64,000 bases of DNA from Euglena gracilis (lineage: Eukaryota; Euglenida; Euglenophyceae; Euglenales): positions 42,044,198 through 42,108,197 of the forward strand of contig CP154957.1 in the NCBI GenBank assembly GCA_039621445.1, in the 5' to 3' direction. The translations under genes were made by a program, and so were the position numbers. The notes below the pieces were generated by a model that did no database searches, had not been told where the DNA came from, and worked only from the letters and a program-made list of their open reading frames with translations. Shown here piece by piece: positions 24,421 through 37,157 of this stretch (within the stretch, counting starts at the first letter, position 1; each line of letters begins with the position of its first letter).

Positions 24421-27400
24421 ACATGGACCCCGAACCCCCGAACCCGTGTCAAAAGAATGTTGTTTTGTTCTTATGGTTTCGCGAATTCCACACTCCACAT
24501 TTGTGGAATGGGAGCAATGGGTCAATATCATGTCATCCCTTTTCAGCGCCATTGCTTTGTGCGTAACACACAAAAAAAGGAACAACGAATTTATCTCCGC
24601 GGTCCCTCTTTATTGAATATTTTTCAGACTTCATCGTTGTATATTCACTAATTTTTTTGTGCATGGGGGCGATGTGCGAAATTTTGTCATTTTCACCCAC
24701 AATTTTGAAATTGGCATGCCCCCACGTTTGTCAATCGTGAGTGATGTGTGTTTGCGCACGTGTGTGTGCAATTTGTTTGTATTGCTCTCCTTCTGACCTG
24801 TACAGTATTCGCTATACATTGGCAGTTGCATTTCTTACAATTTGTTGATTGTTGATAGCTAATGAATTTCCTTGGGCTCGTTGCTTGTGTCACAAAGCAA
24901 AAATTTTCGGACATTTTTTTTAAAGCAAAAGGCACCCAAAGCCGGCGCATTGTCAGCCTCCTAAAAAGCCTCATTCGTCGCATCCCGCCAACAGCAATGA
25001 AAGCTTTGGAGGGGGATGGCTGGATTTTCTTTGGAAGAGCGATAGTTCAACAGGCTCTTCCTTGCCACGTGCAAATTCTAAATTGTCGGAGTGCATTCCC
25101 AAGGCACGCCGGTCGGGCCACCTGAGAGCGTGGGGAAAGGGGTTCAAGGTTCTGATTTGTTTCTTGGGGCAGGTTGGCGCTTAAAATTTTCGCCGAGGGC
25201 ACATTTTCTTACATTGCCAAATCTGCTGGTGTTTGTTTCAATGAGCTCTTATTTCCTCTTTGCCGACCTGCTGAAGCCTTTTGTTCTGTCAGCAGCCGGG
25301 CGTTTCCATCGCAAAACTGCTAACACCAAAGGGTTTCCAAAACTTTTGACAAAAAAGACCGCAAGTTTCTCAGCTTAAGCAGTCAGGTGCCTCTCAAAAA
25401 CTAGCCATTCAGCAGGGTTTTGTCTGGAAGCTGGATTCAGTACCCTGAAAGAGGGTGTAATCGGCACCTCTTGCGGCTGAAAGTTGCAGAAAGGATTTGA
25501 TGTGTATTCGGGACGCTGGCAAGCCTCGCAATGTTGTGCCAAGGCAGGCAATTTCTTTCATTGCATGCACTATGTCACTTTTTTAAAAAAAACCATTAAT
25601 TTGAGAAAGAGGGCCCCTCGCAAATTTTAATGCTCCCCAGACGTGAATCCACTCCACTCCCCAAATATGGCCCTGTGATGTTTTGGAATGCTTACAAGGC
25701 AAAAGGCCACTCGCACTCTCTTGAGGACCACTAACCACGGAGGAAGGGACACCGAGGGGGGAGCAAAAAGACCTTACAAGCAAGGCACGGCTTCACAAGG
25801 GTAGACACCTCGGGCTCGGCACTTTGCCCTTGTGAGGTCATACCTTGCTCGCATGGTGCTCGGGCATAGTGCGGAGCCCGAGCTGTCGTTTCATTGAGAC
25901 CACAAGCCATTTAGGAGAAAAGACGACTTTTTTCCTTTTCAGTACAAAAGGAGATTCACAACGAAAGTCTGGTACAAAAAAAATTGCAGTGACGCCAAAG
26001 CTTGTATTGACCGTTCCCACCACCCAATTGTAAAGGTATTCACGAGGGCTTTGAAATACTGCCCAAGTGCAAAAGCCATTGGGGGCTTTCTGGTTGGGGT
26101 TAATTGGGGTGAAGGCGGTCGACAACAAGGGAGGGTGAAAACAAACTTCCCAAAAAAAGTGCCGACGTTGCGCAAACCAGAATAGTTTTGGCAACATTAA
26201 TCTGTGCATTTCATTTGAGTTCTGTGCTCACAAATGGCACATCTCAAGGGCACCCATCAGCACAGCTGGGCGGGCCTTGGGGTGGCTCAGAACCTATCCG
26301 CACCTTGGTAGGCCACGGAGGTTAGCATGAAAATTTCACCCCCAACCATCAAAACAGTGAAGTTCACCGGTGAGCTTCACCGGTGAACTTCACTGCCAAA
26401 AGCACCCCCCTCTCCCGGTGAACGTTTACTGGTGAAGCTCACGAGGGGCCCCGCAGCCCCGCCCGTGCTACCGGTGAAATTTTGCTCCTTTCCTCTCAAA
26501 ATGGTCATTTTGAGGTTGATGCTTCATGGAATTTTATCGAAATTTCTGAAAACTTGCCCAAAATGTAATTTTTGGCCATTTTTGGCCAGAAAGGGCTCTC
26601 TTGGCGAACTTCACCGGTGAAGTACACCGATGGGTCAGGAAAAGGGGGGGAGGGTGTCCGGGACCCCCGGTGAACTTTCAAACGGTGAACTTCACCATAG
26701 GGGGGGGAAGGAGGTAATAATGACCACAGTCTACTGCCTGATCTCCCACGGCACGGCACTGCTACTCAAAAAAAAAACCCTCAGGCACGGCTTAGTGTGG
26801 CTTTGCACTGCCAAGACGGGTTCGGCACGGCTGGGAACGGCTTGTCACAGCTCGGCACTCAACGTTCTCTCGCTCGCGTTGCGCTCGCCCATTTCGTGTG
26901 CAGCTTGCTTGCTTGCTGTCTTGTTGGCTATTTGGGTTGAATTCTTGCCCTTAAGCACTTCATGTCAAAGCACGGTGGCTGAACAAAATCTGCACACCTA
27001 ATTGAATGGTTGTTCAAATTTGGCTGGTGTTCAAGTTCCTAAGTTTTGCTAAAACTGGAAAACTTCGGAAATGCCGCCACGGGATCGGCAGATCCCAAAT
27101 TTTGCTAAAATTGCAAAACTTAGGATTCACCCACCAGAACGATTCAATTCAATCCGGACAGTCAAATCATTCGAAAGTGTGTCAGAATATTGCACTGGTA
27201 ACATTGGTAAGTTCGCTCTACAGGGACCTTCACATTGAATTCCTGCCTGTCAAGTGTTTCAAGTAAGTAAGAGCCGGCCAACGCTTTTTCAGGGCCCTTC
27301 TTTGGGTGTGCGGCCAGAAAACACCAACGACATGGACCCCCGGACTTGCAGTTTCGGGAATTCTGCATTCAAACACAAATAAAAAGTAAAATTTTGCGGC

Positions 27401-27590
27401 TTAATAGGGGGCCATCCCTCGGCCCTCTTGGTTGTTTCCCGAATGGAAACGACCCAAGGTACCATTTTTAAAGTTTGTAAAAGGTTGGGGAGCGGTGGCA
27501 AAGGGTTGGCAGTTTCGGGCGAAATTGGCCCCGAGCCGGCCAACGCTTTTTTAGGGCCCCTCTTTGTGTGTGCGGCCAGAAAACACCAAC
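24222..27590. repeat. Duplicated ~3.4-kb segment, copy 2
   Basis: Second copy of the segment at 16,960-20,335, again embedded in the satellite. Sequence agreement is very high throughout, including the palindrome clusters at about 26,362-26,394 and 26,606-26,625. The copies differ by scattered substitutions and small indels in homopolymers. Unequal exchange within the satellite, duplicating a ~7.26-kb unit, would explain both the spacing and the shared satellite flanks. Confidence 0.85.
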
Positions 27591-30500
27591 CCCCCTCCCA
27601 CCGGACCCCCATGGACCCCCCCCCTCCCGGACCCCCCCATCAACAGTTTGTCGTTTTTGTTCTAGCAGTTTTGGGAATTCTGCATTCAAATATAAATAAA
27701 AAAAGTAAAACTTTGCGGCTGAATAGGGCGAGCTGGGGCATCATCCCTCGGCCCCCTTGGCGGTTTCCCGAATGGAAACGACCGAAGGTACCATTTTTAA
27801 AGTTAGTAAAAGGTTGGGGAGCGGTGGCAAAGGGTTGGCAGTTTCGGGCGAAATTGGGCCCCGAGCCGGCCAACGCTTTTTTAGGGCCCCTCTTTCTGTG
27901 TGCGGCTAGAAAACACCAACCCCCCTCCCACCGGACCCCCATGGACCCCTCCTCCCGGACCTCCCCATCAACAGTTGTTCGTTTTTGGTCTAGCAGTTTT
28001 GGGAATTCTGCATTCAAATATAAATTAAAAAAGTAAAACTTTGCGGCTGAATAGGGCGAGCTGGGGCATCATCCCTCGGCCCCCTTGGCGGATTCCCGAA
28101 TGGAAACGACCCAAGGTACCATTTTTAAAGTTAGTAAAAGGTTGGGGAGCGGTGGCAAAGGGTTGGCAGTTTCGGGCGAAATTGGGCACCGAGCCGGCCA
28201 ACGCTTTTTCAGGGCCCCTCTTTGTGTGTGCGGCCAGATAGCACCAACCCCCCTCCCACCCCCCCCCCCGGACCCCCCACTCGCCTGTCAAAAGTTTTTC
28301 ATTTTTGTTCCTGCAGTTTTGGGAATTCTGCATTCAATTATAAATGAATAAGTGAACTTTTTGCGGCTTAATAGGGCGAGCTGGGGCATCATCCCTCGGC
28401 CCCCTTGGCTGTTTCCCGAATGCAAATGACCCAAGGTACCATTTTTAAAGTTAGCAAAAGGTTGGGGAGCGGTGGCAAAGGGTTGGCAGTTTCGGGCGAA
28501 ATTGGCCCCGAGCCGGCCAACGCTTTTTTAGGGCCCCTCTTTGTGTGTGTGGCCAGAAAACACCAACCCCCCTCCCACCGGACCCCCATGGACACCCCCT
28601 CCCGGACCCCCCCCATCAAAAGTTTGTCGTTTTTGGTCTGGCAGTTTTGGGAATTCTGCATTCAAATATATATAAAAAAGTAAAACTTTGCGGCTGAATA
28701 GGGCGAGCTGGGGCATCATCCCTCGGCCCCCTTGGCGGTTTCCCGAATTGAAACGACCCAAGGTACCATTTTTAAAGTTAGTAAAAGGTTGGGGAGCGCT
28801 GGCAAAGGGTTGGCAGTTTCGGGCGAAATTGGGCCCCGAGCCGGCCAACGCTTTTTCAGGGCCCCTCTTTGTGTGTGCGGCTAGATAGCACCAACCCCCC
28901 ACCCACCGCCCCCCCCCCCGGACCCCCCACTCGCCTGTCAAAAGTTTGTCATTTTTGTTCCAGCAGTTTTGGGATTTCTGCATTCAAAAATAAATGAATA
29001 AGTGAACTTTTTGCGGCTTAATAGGGCGAGCTGGAGCATCCCTCGGCCCCCTTGGCTGTTTTCCGAATGCATATGACCCAAGGTACCATTTTTAAAGTTA
29101 GTAAAAGGTCGGGGAGCGGTGGCAAAGGGTTGGCAGTTTCGGGCAAAATTGGGCCGCGAGCCGGCCAACGCTTTTTCAGGGCCCCTCTTTGTGTGTGCGG
29201 CCAGATAGCACCAACCCCCCACCCACCGCCCCCCCCCCGGACCCCCCACTCGCCTGTCAAAAGTTTGTCATTTTTGTTCCAGCAGTTTTGGGATTTCTGC
29301 ATTCAAAAATAAATGAATAAGTGAACTTTTTGCGGCTTAATAGGGCGAGCTGGGGCATCCCTCGGCCCCCTTGGCTGTTTTCCGAATGCAAATGACCCAA
29401 GGTACCATTTTTAAAGTTAGTAAAAGGTCGGGGAGCGGTGGCAAAGGGTTGGCAGTTTCGGGCGAAATTGGGCCCCGAGCCGGCCAACGCTTTTTCAGGG
29501 CCCCTCTTTGTGTGTGCGGCCAGATAGCACCAACCCCCCTCCCACCGCCCCCCCCCCCGGACCCCCCACTCGCCTGTCAAAAGTTTTTCATTTTTGTTCC
29601 TGCAGTTTTGGGAATTCTGCATTCAATTATAAATGAATAAGTGAACTTTTTGCGGCTTAATAGGGCGAGCTGGGGCATCATCCCTCGGCCCCCTTGGCTG
29701 TTTCCCGAATGCAAATGACCCAAGGTACCATTTTTAAAGTTAGCAAAAGGTTGGGGAGCGGTGGCAAAGGGTTGGCAGTTTCGGGCGAAATTGGCCCCGA
29801 GCCGGCCAACGCTTTTTTAGGGCCCCTCTTTGTGTGTGCGGCCAGAAAACACCAACCCCCCTCCCACCGGACCCCCATGGACACCCCCTCCCGGACCCCC
29901 CCCATCAAAAGTTTGTCGTTTTTGGTCTGGCAGTTTTGGGAATTCTGCATTCAAATATATATAAAAATGTATAACTTTGCGGCTGAATAGGGCGAGCTGG
30001 GGCATCATCCCTCGGCCCCCTTGGCGGTTTCCCGAATTGAAACGACCCAAGGTACCATTTTTAAAGTTAGTAAAAGGTTGGGGAGCGGTGGCAAAGGGTT
30101 GGCAGTTTCGGGCGAAATTGGGCCCCGAGCCGGCCAACGCTTTTTCAGGGCCCCACTTTGTGTGTGCGGCTAGATAGCACCAACCCCCCACCCACCGCCC
30201 CCCCCCCGGACCCCCCACTCGCCTGTCAAAAGTTTGTCATTTTTGTTCCAGCAGTTTTGGGATTTCTGCATTCAAAAATAAATGAATAAGTGAACTTTTT
30301 GCGGCTTAATAGGGCGAGCTGGGGCATCCCTCGGCCCCCTTGGCTGTTTTCCGAATGCAAATGACCCAAGGTACCATTTTTAAAGTTAGTAAAAGGTCGG
30401 GGAGCGGTGGCAAAGGGTTGGCAGTTTCGGGCGAAATTGGGCCGCGAGCCGGCCAACGCTTTTTCAGGGCCCCTCTTTGTGTGTGCGGCCAGATAGCACC

Positions 30501-32320
30501 AACCCCCCACCCACCGCCCCCCCCCCCGGACCCCCCACTCGCCTGTCAAAAGTTTGTCATTTTTGTTCCAGCAGTTTTGGGATTTCTGCATTCAAAAATA
30601 AATGAATAAGTGAACTTTTTGCGGCTTAATAGGGCGAGCTGGGGCATCCCTCGGCCCCCTTGGCTGTTTTCCGAATGCAAATGACCCAAGGTACCATTTT
30701 TAAAGTTAGTAAAAGGTCGGGGAGCGGTGGCAAAGGGTTGGCAGTTTCGGGCGAAATTGGGCCCCGAGCCGGCCAACGCTTTTTCAGGGCCCCTCTTTGT
30801 GTGTGCGGCCAGATAGCACCAACCCCCCTCCCACCGCCCCCCCCCCCGGACCCCCCACTCGCCTGTCAAAAGTTTGTCATTTTTGTTCCAGCAGTTTTGG
30901 GATTTCTGCATTCAAATATAAATGAATAAGTGAACTTTTTGCGGCTTACTGGGGCGAGCTGGGGCATCATCCCTCGGCCCCCTTGGCTGTTTCCCGAATG
31001 CAAATGACCCAAGGTACGATTTTTAAAGTTAGTAAAAGGTTGGGGAGCGGTGGCAAAGGGTTGGCAGTTTCGGGCGAAATTGGGCCCCGAGCCGGCCAAC
31101 GCTTTTTCAGCGCCCCTCTTTGTGTGTGCGACCAGAAAACACCAACCACCCCGGACCATTTTGGAACCCCACCCCCCTGTCAAAAGTTTGTCATTTTTCT
31201 TCTTGCAGTTTCAGGAATTCTGCATTCAAATCTAAATAAGAAACGAAACCTTTGGGCCCTGGGGCATCATCCCTCGGCCCCCTCGGCGGTTTCCCGAATG
31301 CAAATGACCCAAGGCACCAATTTTGAAGCTAGCAAAAGGTTGGGGAGCGGTGGCAAAGGGTTGGCAGTTTCGGGCGAAATTGGCCCCGAGCCGGCCAACG
31401 CTTTTTTAGGGCCCCTCTTTGTGTGTGCGGCCAGAAAACACCAACCCCCCTCCCACCGGACCCCCATGGACCCCCCCTCCCGGACCCCCCCATCAAAAGT
31501 TTGTCGTTATTGGTCTAGCAGTTTTGGGAATTCTGCATTCAAATATAAATAATAAAAGTAAAACTTTGCGGCTGAATAGGGCGAGCTGGGGCATCATCCC
31601 TCGGCCCCCTTGGCGGTTTCCCGAATGGAAACGACCCAAGGTACCATTTTTAAAGTTAGTAAAAGGTTGGGGAGCGGTGGCAAAGGGTTGGCAGTTTCGG
31701 GCGAAATTGGGCCCCGAGCCGGCCAACGCTTTTTTAGGGCCCCTCTTTGTGTGTGCGGCCAGAAAACACCAACCGCTCACCGGACCTTTTTGGACCCCCA
31801 CCCCCCTGTCAAAAGTCTATCATTTTTGTTCTTGCAGTTTCGGGAATTCTGCATTCAAATCTAAATAAAAAAAGGAAACCTTTGTGGCTGAATAGGGGGC
31901 CCTGGGGCATCATCCCTCGGCCCCCTTGGCGGTTTCCCGAATGGAAACAACCCAAGGTACCATTTTTAAAGTTAGTAAAAGGTTGGGGAACGGTGGCAAA
32001 GGGTTGGCAGTTTCGGGCGAAATTGGGCCCCAAGCCGGCCAACGCTTTTTTAGGGCCCCTCTTTGTGTGTGCGGCCAGAAAACACCAACCGCTCACCGGA
32101 CGTTTTTGGACCCCCACCCCCCTGTCAAAAGTCTATCATTTTTGTTCTTTCAGGTTCGGGAATTCTGCATTCAAATCTAAATAAAAAAAAGGAAACCTTT
32201 GTGGCTGAATAGGGGGCCCTGGGGCATCATCCCTCGGCCCCCTTGGCGGTTTCCCGAATGGAAACAACCCAAGGTACCATTTTTAAAGTTAGTAAAAGGT
32301 TGGGGAACGGTGGCAAATTC
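27268..32320 (+). repeat. 320-bp satellite array, block C (about 16 monomers)
   Basis: Continuation of the array with cores at about 27,428, 28,085, 28,405, 29,052, 29,371, 29,694, 30,340, 30,660, 30,983, 31,610, 31,926 and 32,243. A fourth arm type (GATAGCACC, C-run, ACTCGCCTG, ending AAATGAATAAGTGAAC) is common here. The array ends inside a core: after GGTGGCAAA at about 32,319 the sequence switches abruptly to unrelated DNA. Confidence 0.95.
28340..30918 (+). repeat. Higher-order repeat of 4 monomers (1,289 bp), two copies
   Basis: Within block C the same order of four arm types repeats with an offset of 1,288-1,289 bp: 28,389 matches 29,678, 28,938 matches 30,226 and 29,257 matches 30,546. 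The repeat was therefore amplified as a 4-monomer unit, recently enough to keep monomer-specific differences. Confidence 0.75.
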
Positions 32321-33590
32321 AAAAAACTTAAAAAATACAATTCCGCTTTCTCAGCCAGAAAATTTCTCAACGCCACCCCCCTGCTGCTTCACACGAGTCA
32401 ATGGGGGTCAAACGACTTGGAAAACCTCAAAAGTCCCAAAAATTCAAATCCAAGTCTCGCAGCCAAGGCGATTTCTTGCTGTCCCCCCCCCTCCCCGAAC
32501 AAGTGGCAAGGGGCACAACCTAAATCACAAACTGGAGTCACCATGTTGAAACTGAATGATATCAAACAATTCCACCACACGTCAAAGGATGGGGTTTCAC
32601 ACTGCCCCCCAGAGGGCTGGAGGCCAAAACCTCAATTAATTAAACTTGGGCTTCACATTTCAAAGCCGATTAAAAAACAAAATTAAGCTCCACCAAAGCC
32701 GAATTAGTCACAGGACAAGGCTTCTCTGAGCCCCCCCCCCCCAGCACACAGCGGTGCGGCAGGGGTCCTGAAACTTGGAAATTGTTGCCCGAGCCGAAGT
32801 CTGCTAGGAACAAAATGTCAAGAAAATTAGAACGCTCAATCCTCAGGCTCGGTACTCCAAAGAAAGCAATCCAGTTGTCACAACAATTACTTCGGCGCAC
32901 TCAGCCAAATGGACTCCCACAAAAATGATGGGAGATCCCATTTACATTTGTATTCCTCCATAATTGTTCACTGGAGGAAAAAAAAGCTGAATCTTGCACC
33001 CAGACTATTTGGGCAGCCCCGCCCCCCTCCTGTACGGCGTGGCCACACCGCTTGGGGAGAGTTGAGACTGTCTCAGAGCGGGAGAATGAATCCTGGGCTT
33101 CAGCCCTGAATCAAAACCAATTATCAGCCCAGGCCTCGACACACAAAGGCACAGCATTAACTTCCCAGCTGGGTAACAATACCACTTCCAAGTACCCACC
33201 GTGGCAACGAAATTCTGCTTGTGGTAGTCCAAAGTGCAAAATTCTTGATAAATTCTCCACGGTGAAGTTCTCCATCTTGTCCCTTGTGTTGTTGAGTTGA
33301 AAAATTGCACGAGAGAAAAATTGAAACATAAAACGGAAACCCAGCAACAAACATCCACAAAAAGCTAGACCCAACGGCTGCCTCCTCGCAACCCATCACA
33401 AATTGAATAGTCAGTGTGGCCAAAACAAAACAAAAATACCAAGATGCATCATCGTCTATCATATTGCCGATCATGGCAATTCGGGATGGAAGGAACCCCT
33501 TTACGACAAAATTAGCATCCGCAGCAGCAGGCTGCAACAAAAAACGCAGCTAAATCAGCGCTGCTGTTGGAAACATGTGCAGCCGACCAC
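32321..33590. other. Non-coding, single-copy DNA after the satellite
   Basis: No gene called. A minus-strand frame at 33,157-33,540 has two hydrophobic stretches and could suggest a membrane segment, but nothing else supports it. Confidence 0.4.
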
Positions 33591-33832
33591 AACCAAAGCA
33601 AACCATTCCAGATGACATTGAGATTTTGGCACACCATTTGGCCAACACACCACACAAGACATGCAAAAAAATGAATTTGCAGCAACTTTGGGATTCTTTC
33701 CAGAAATATTCTGGTGGACTTCTTTTCCCGACAGGCTTCACAATACAACCAAATTTCATGAAACGAAATTCTGGCGATTACGCAGTTGAAAAGCACCCTC
33801 AGCTGCCCAAAGATGACTCTGATATTGTCTGA
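33591..33832 (+). CDS. Candidate terminal exon, unknown protein
   Basis: I do not recognise the family. After a possible acceptor (GGAAACATGTGCAG, ending about 33,582) an open frame of about 80 codons runs to a TGA at 33,830. The composition is protein-like, with segments such as DDIEILAHHLANTPHK, NLQQLWDSFQKYSGG and an acidic C-terminus ending KDDSDIV. No upstream partner exon could be found and the acceptor tract is weak in pyrimidines. The opposite strand is also open. This is a low-confidence call based on composition alone. Confidence 0.25.
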
Positions 33833-35989
33833 ATGGGGCTCTCAGAAAACGCAACCACCCATATGTCCCAGCCGATTTCGTTTATTGGGGGTTTACACAA
33901 GAGATTGTGCGGCCGCAGCACCTCTTGTGTCTGTTCCCCCCATTGTTACCCGTCAACTGAAAACTTGTATTGGTCACAAAAAATTCCCCAGGTTGCAACC
34001 AAAAACAAACCACTGAACTGAAACTGAACCACTGAACTCAGGATCCACATGCCCTTAAGTGTGTATCGACTGAGGTGTCTGTTCCTCCCGGATTTACACA
34101 CCCGGTTCCCCTCTTTGACCAGTCACTCCCAAAAATGAATTAAAATTACTCTGCCTGCCAGTGTTCGATAGAGGTGTTTTTTTCTCCTCGAAACGGCAAT
34201 TACCCAAAATCAAACTGGGCTGCCTCACTGGAAGCACACCGAAACTGAGTGAAACAACAAAACTGTGAAAATGGAACAGGTCGATGCATGTCCCAGACAG
34301 GAAAAAAGTCACTGAACAAACCAGTAAAAATCACCCAAAAGATGGACTCGGAGCCCACAAATGCATGGGACCAGCGTACAAACCCACTGAAATGATGTCC
34401 CAATCTGTGGATTGAGCACCTGCCACACCTGCAGTGAACTCACCCTGATCAAAGTTTTACCGGGACTGGCAAAACAAAAAACTTTGGAACTGTTTGTCTG
34501 GCTGCTTGAGCACAAGTAAAAGAGTACTGTGCACCCCAGAGAAAAAGGTGTTTCTCAAAAATGACATGCTTCAAGCATTCTGAGGTTCATCCGAAAAAAA
34601 TCCACAACCAGAAAACAATGAAAAACTTGAATCACTGGTGAAGAAAACGTAAAATTGACTTTCCCACAGCCAAACCTTTAAAACGATCAATGAAAATAAA
34701 AACCTGAAAATGAAAACTTCTGCCAGAAAAATTATCTTCCAGATTAGACTCCACAGTTCGTTCAAAAAAAAGCACAGCCTGCTTTGGAGAAAAAAAATGC
34801 TGAAAACAAGACACAGACAAAAACCACAAGCCACAGAAAAATAAGTACACCCGACAACAACCTGGAGCTTAGAGCTTGGCTCACGGCTGACACCTATCGT
34901 GGCCCGTTCTCCTATTACTGTGAGTTGCAAAAATCCGGGCCCTTTTCAGTGTCCCTTCCCCCAGAGCCTTGCTCACAGATTGATTCTATTCCATTTTCGA
35001 AAACAGAATAACAAAATAAAATATTCACCCACGATATACAGCACACACTGGTCCACAGATTACAGCAGATTTATGGTGCACACATTCCAAAGAAACCACA
35101 GATTTCAAAAAGATTCTGCTGGACACAGCCCAGCAGCAAACCTCTGCTTAACATGTCGGTGGGGTGTTTCGGAAAAAAAGCAAACGTGAAAATAGTGGAC
35201 CGGAAACGGGAAAATGAAATGAAATGCCTGGGGAATGGAGTGCCCGACCGACTGGGCCTCCTTCTTCCTTTTCCCCCACCTACGGTCACCCAGCCCCAGG
35301 TTTTTTCAATAAAAAGAGCCTCCGGAGAGCTCAGGGCAGGAGGTCCGGATTTTCGCCCCCTGTGAGTGGCTGGGTTGGCATACCGGCGTAGGATCCAAAA
35401 CTTTGAAACTGGGTTTTTCTCTCTTGCATGCAAAAAAAATCACAAATAAGACCCTTTTGAAGTATGGACTTGATGCAGAAGGCAAAGCACACCCAAGGAA
35501 ACCTGCACACCTTGGTTGTAAACACCTGTGCGTGCAGTGGCTGAGAGTGACATACAAACAATGATTTTGGAATAGAGTTCCTTGCTCCTTCATTCTTTTC
35601 ATTTGTACTTCCAGACTTGCAACATTTTTGCTCTCCTTCCAATACACTTCTGGGGCTTCCTGCCCACTGGGTGAGTCCTATCGCGAGGGGAATGTTGAGA
35701 AACCCGCTGTCGGTGGGCCGACAGCCCACAGAAGTTTGGAAGGCAGAAAAGAACAAGTTTTTGACAAGTTCAGATATCACTGAAAAAGTCCAGATTGGAG
35801 ATTGCAAGGCCAAGGAAAAGGCCATCCGGCCAGAAACCCCGCCCTGAAGGTGACAAGGTACTTGCACTTTTTTGACGCTTGTAAGATTCGTCTTTTTCCC
35901 TGCCGTAGCAACTGGCACTTGTGTTTGTCACAACATCCAAGGCGTCCCCCACCCACTGCAAGCGAACACTGTAAGGCAAATCCTTCTAG
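33833..35989. other. Non-coding DNA next to the retroelement
   Basis: Mixed composition with short CACTGAACTG reiterations around 34,010-34,040. Part may be the decayed 3' portion of the minus-strand retroelement that follows. I looked for tyrosine-recombinase or integrase-like motifs on the minus strand and saw none I could defend. Confidence 0.35.
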
Positions 35990-35991
35990 GA

Positions 35992-36330
35992 TTACAATGT
36001 TCCTAATGCCTTTCGAATGTATTGGGGGGTCAGGCTGTTCATCCTTGACAAATAGTGAAAAGTGTTCCCCAAGTTGGCGGGGGGGCACCCCTCTTCTGGG
36101 TCTCGAAATATTGGCTTTCCGTTGATGATGAGCGGGGGGGAACCTGGATTGAAGTCAGAACCTTCCACCAGTGTTGTGTTTTCCACACTGGCAGGCAAAC
36201 CGGGCAAAGGGCATGGTCCTGTTGAATTTTCCTCAGGTTTCTGGGGATCACATCCCAGGGGGGGTTGACCCAGCTCTGGAATTTCCCCCAACCCAAGTCC
36301 CAACCATTCCCCAGGGAGTGGGTCCACTTG
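35992..36330 (-). pseudogene. Methyltransferase-like NPPW domain remnant
   Basis: Immediately after the RNase H end, a minus-strand frame (36,296-36,039) reads WVNPPWDVIPRN (NPPW at about 36,264-36,253), followed by a helix of the form LRKIQQDHAL and then PVWKTQHWWKVL. This NPPx...KI...P-W...W...L pattern is the adenine-methyltransferase-like region found after RNase H in DIRS-type elements. The continuation lies in a second frame (down to about 35,992), so the domain is broken too. Confidence 0.55.
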
Positions 36331-36333
36331 GGG

Positions 36334-37151
36334 TTAAAATTGGAAACGTTTCAGGACCTCGTCAAAAATGTTGATGTCCAGAGCATAATTTTTGGGGTCA
36401 GGATTCCTGGAGAGCCCGTCTGCCCTTTTGTTGGTTTGCCCAGCAATGTGTGTGGGGTTGGGGCAAATGTTATTGTTGTGTAGTGCCCCCAGTTGTTGAA
36501 GAATAGGTTGGCGACGGTGGGTGTTTTTGGCCATTTCTTCCAGCACCAGGCCGTGCTGGAAGCATCTGTGTGAATTGTCAGTGAGCAGCCGTTTGGAATG
36601 TGTTGGAGGAGGAATTATACTGCCTTTGCGCTTGCCAGCGCTGCTTTGGTGGTGATGTCTACTTTCCTTTGTTTTGTTTCCCACTGTGCTGCACATGTCT
36701 TGAGTTCCTGATTGTTGTGTGTGATAACTGCCCCCCAGCCTTTGTTTCTGGCATCTGAGGTGATGGTGTTCTGCAAATTGTTCTGTGGCCTGAATGTTGG
36801 TGAGATGGGGTTCCTCAGGGCATGTTCTGCCTGTTGTAGCAGTTGGATGATGTCCTGTGTTTTCTGTGTTGACATTGTCCAGCACTTGAATTTGTTCCAG
36901 AAGACCAGGGTTTTGTAGCTCGTGGACACCCCCTTGGCAGCCTGCTTCATGATTTGGGCTGGTAATCGCTGCAAGGCTGTGTTGCTGTGACATGTGTCCA
37001 GGAGATTCCCTGCAGGCTGGCCAGTGCTCCGGGTTGAAATGTGTTGCCTTTCATCTGGTGTTTTGATCCCTTTCAATGTCAGTGCCACTTTCCCAGGCAG
37101 TGGTCTGATTTTGCTGTGTAACAGATCGATAATGTGGCCCAAATTGGTCAC
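36334..37151 (-). pseudogene. RT thumb/RNase H, frameshifted
   Basis: The frame at 37,151-36,615 begins with a thumb-like NLGHIID...IRPLPGKV and reaches SDARNKGWGAV (about 36,758-36,725), the first RNase H strand with its catalytic Asp. It ends at a stop near 36,615. The remainder appears in another frame (to 36,334): LLTDNSHRCFQHG, with the TDN motif, and HIAGQTNKRADGLSR (about 36,450-36,406), the typical RNase H C-terminal signature with the last Asp. One frame change separates the two halves. Confidence 0.7.
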
Positions 37152-37157
37152 CTGTTG

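Noticed and set aside
33157-33540. 127-codon minus-strand frame with two hydrophobic stretches
   Set aside because: No motif, no splice signals, and the opposite strand is equally open. Hydrophobic frames are common opposite A-rich DNA.
34000-36000. Tyrosine recombinase downstream of the retroelement
   Set aside because: I looked on the minus strand for the HxxR and catalytic Tyr regions and found nothing convincing in any frame.
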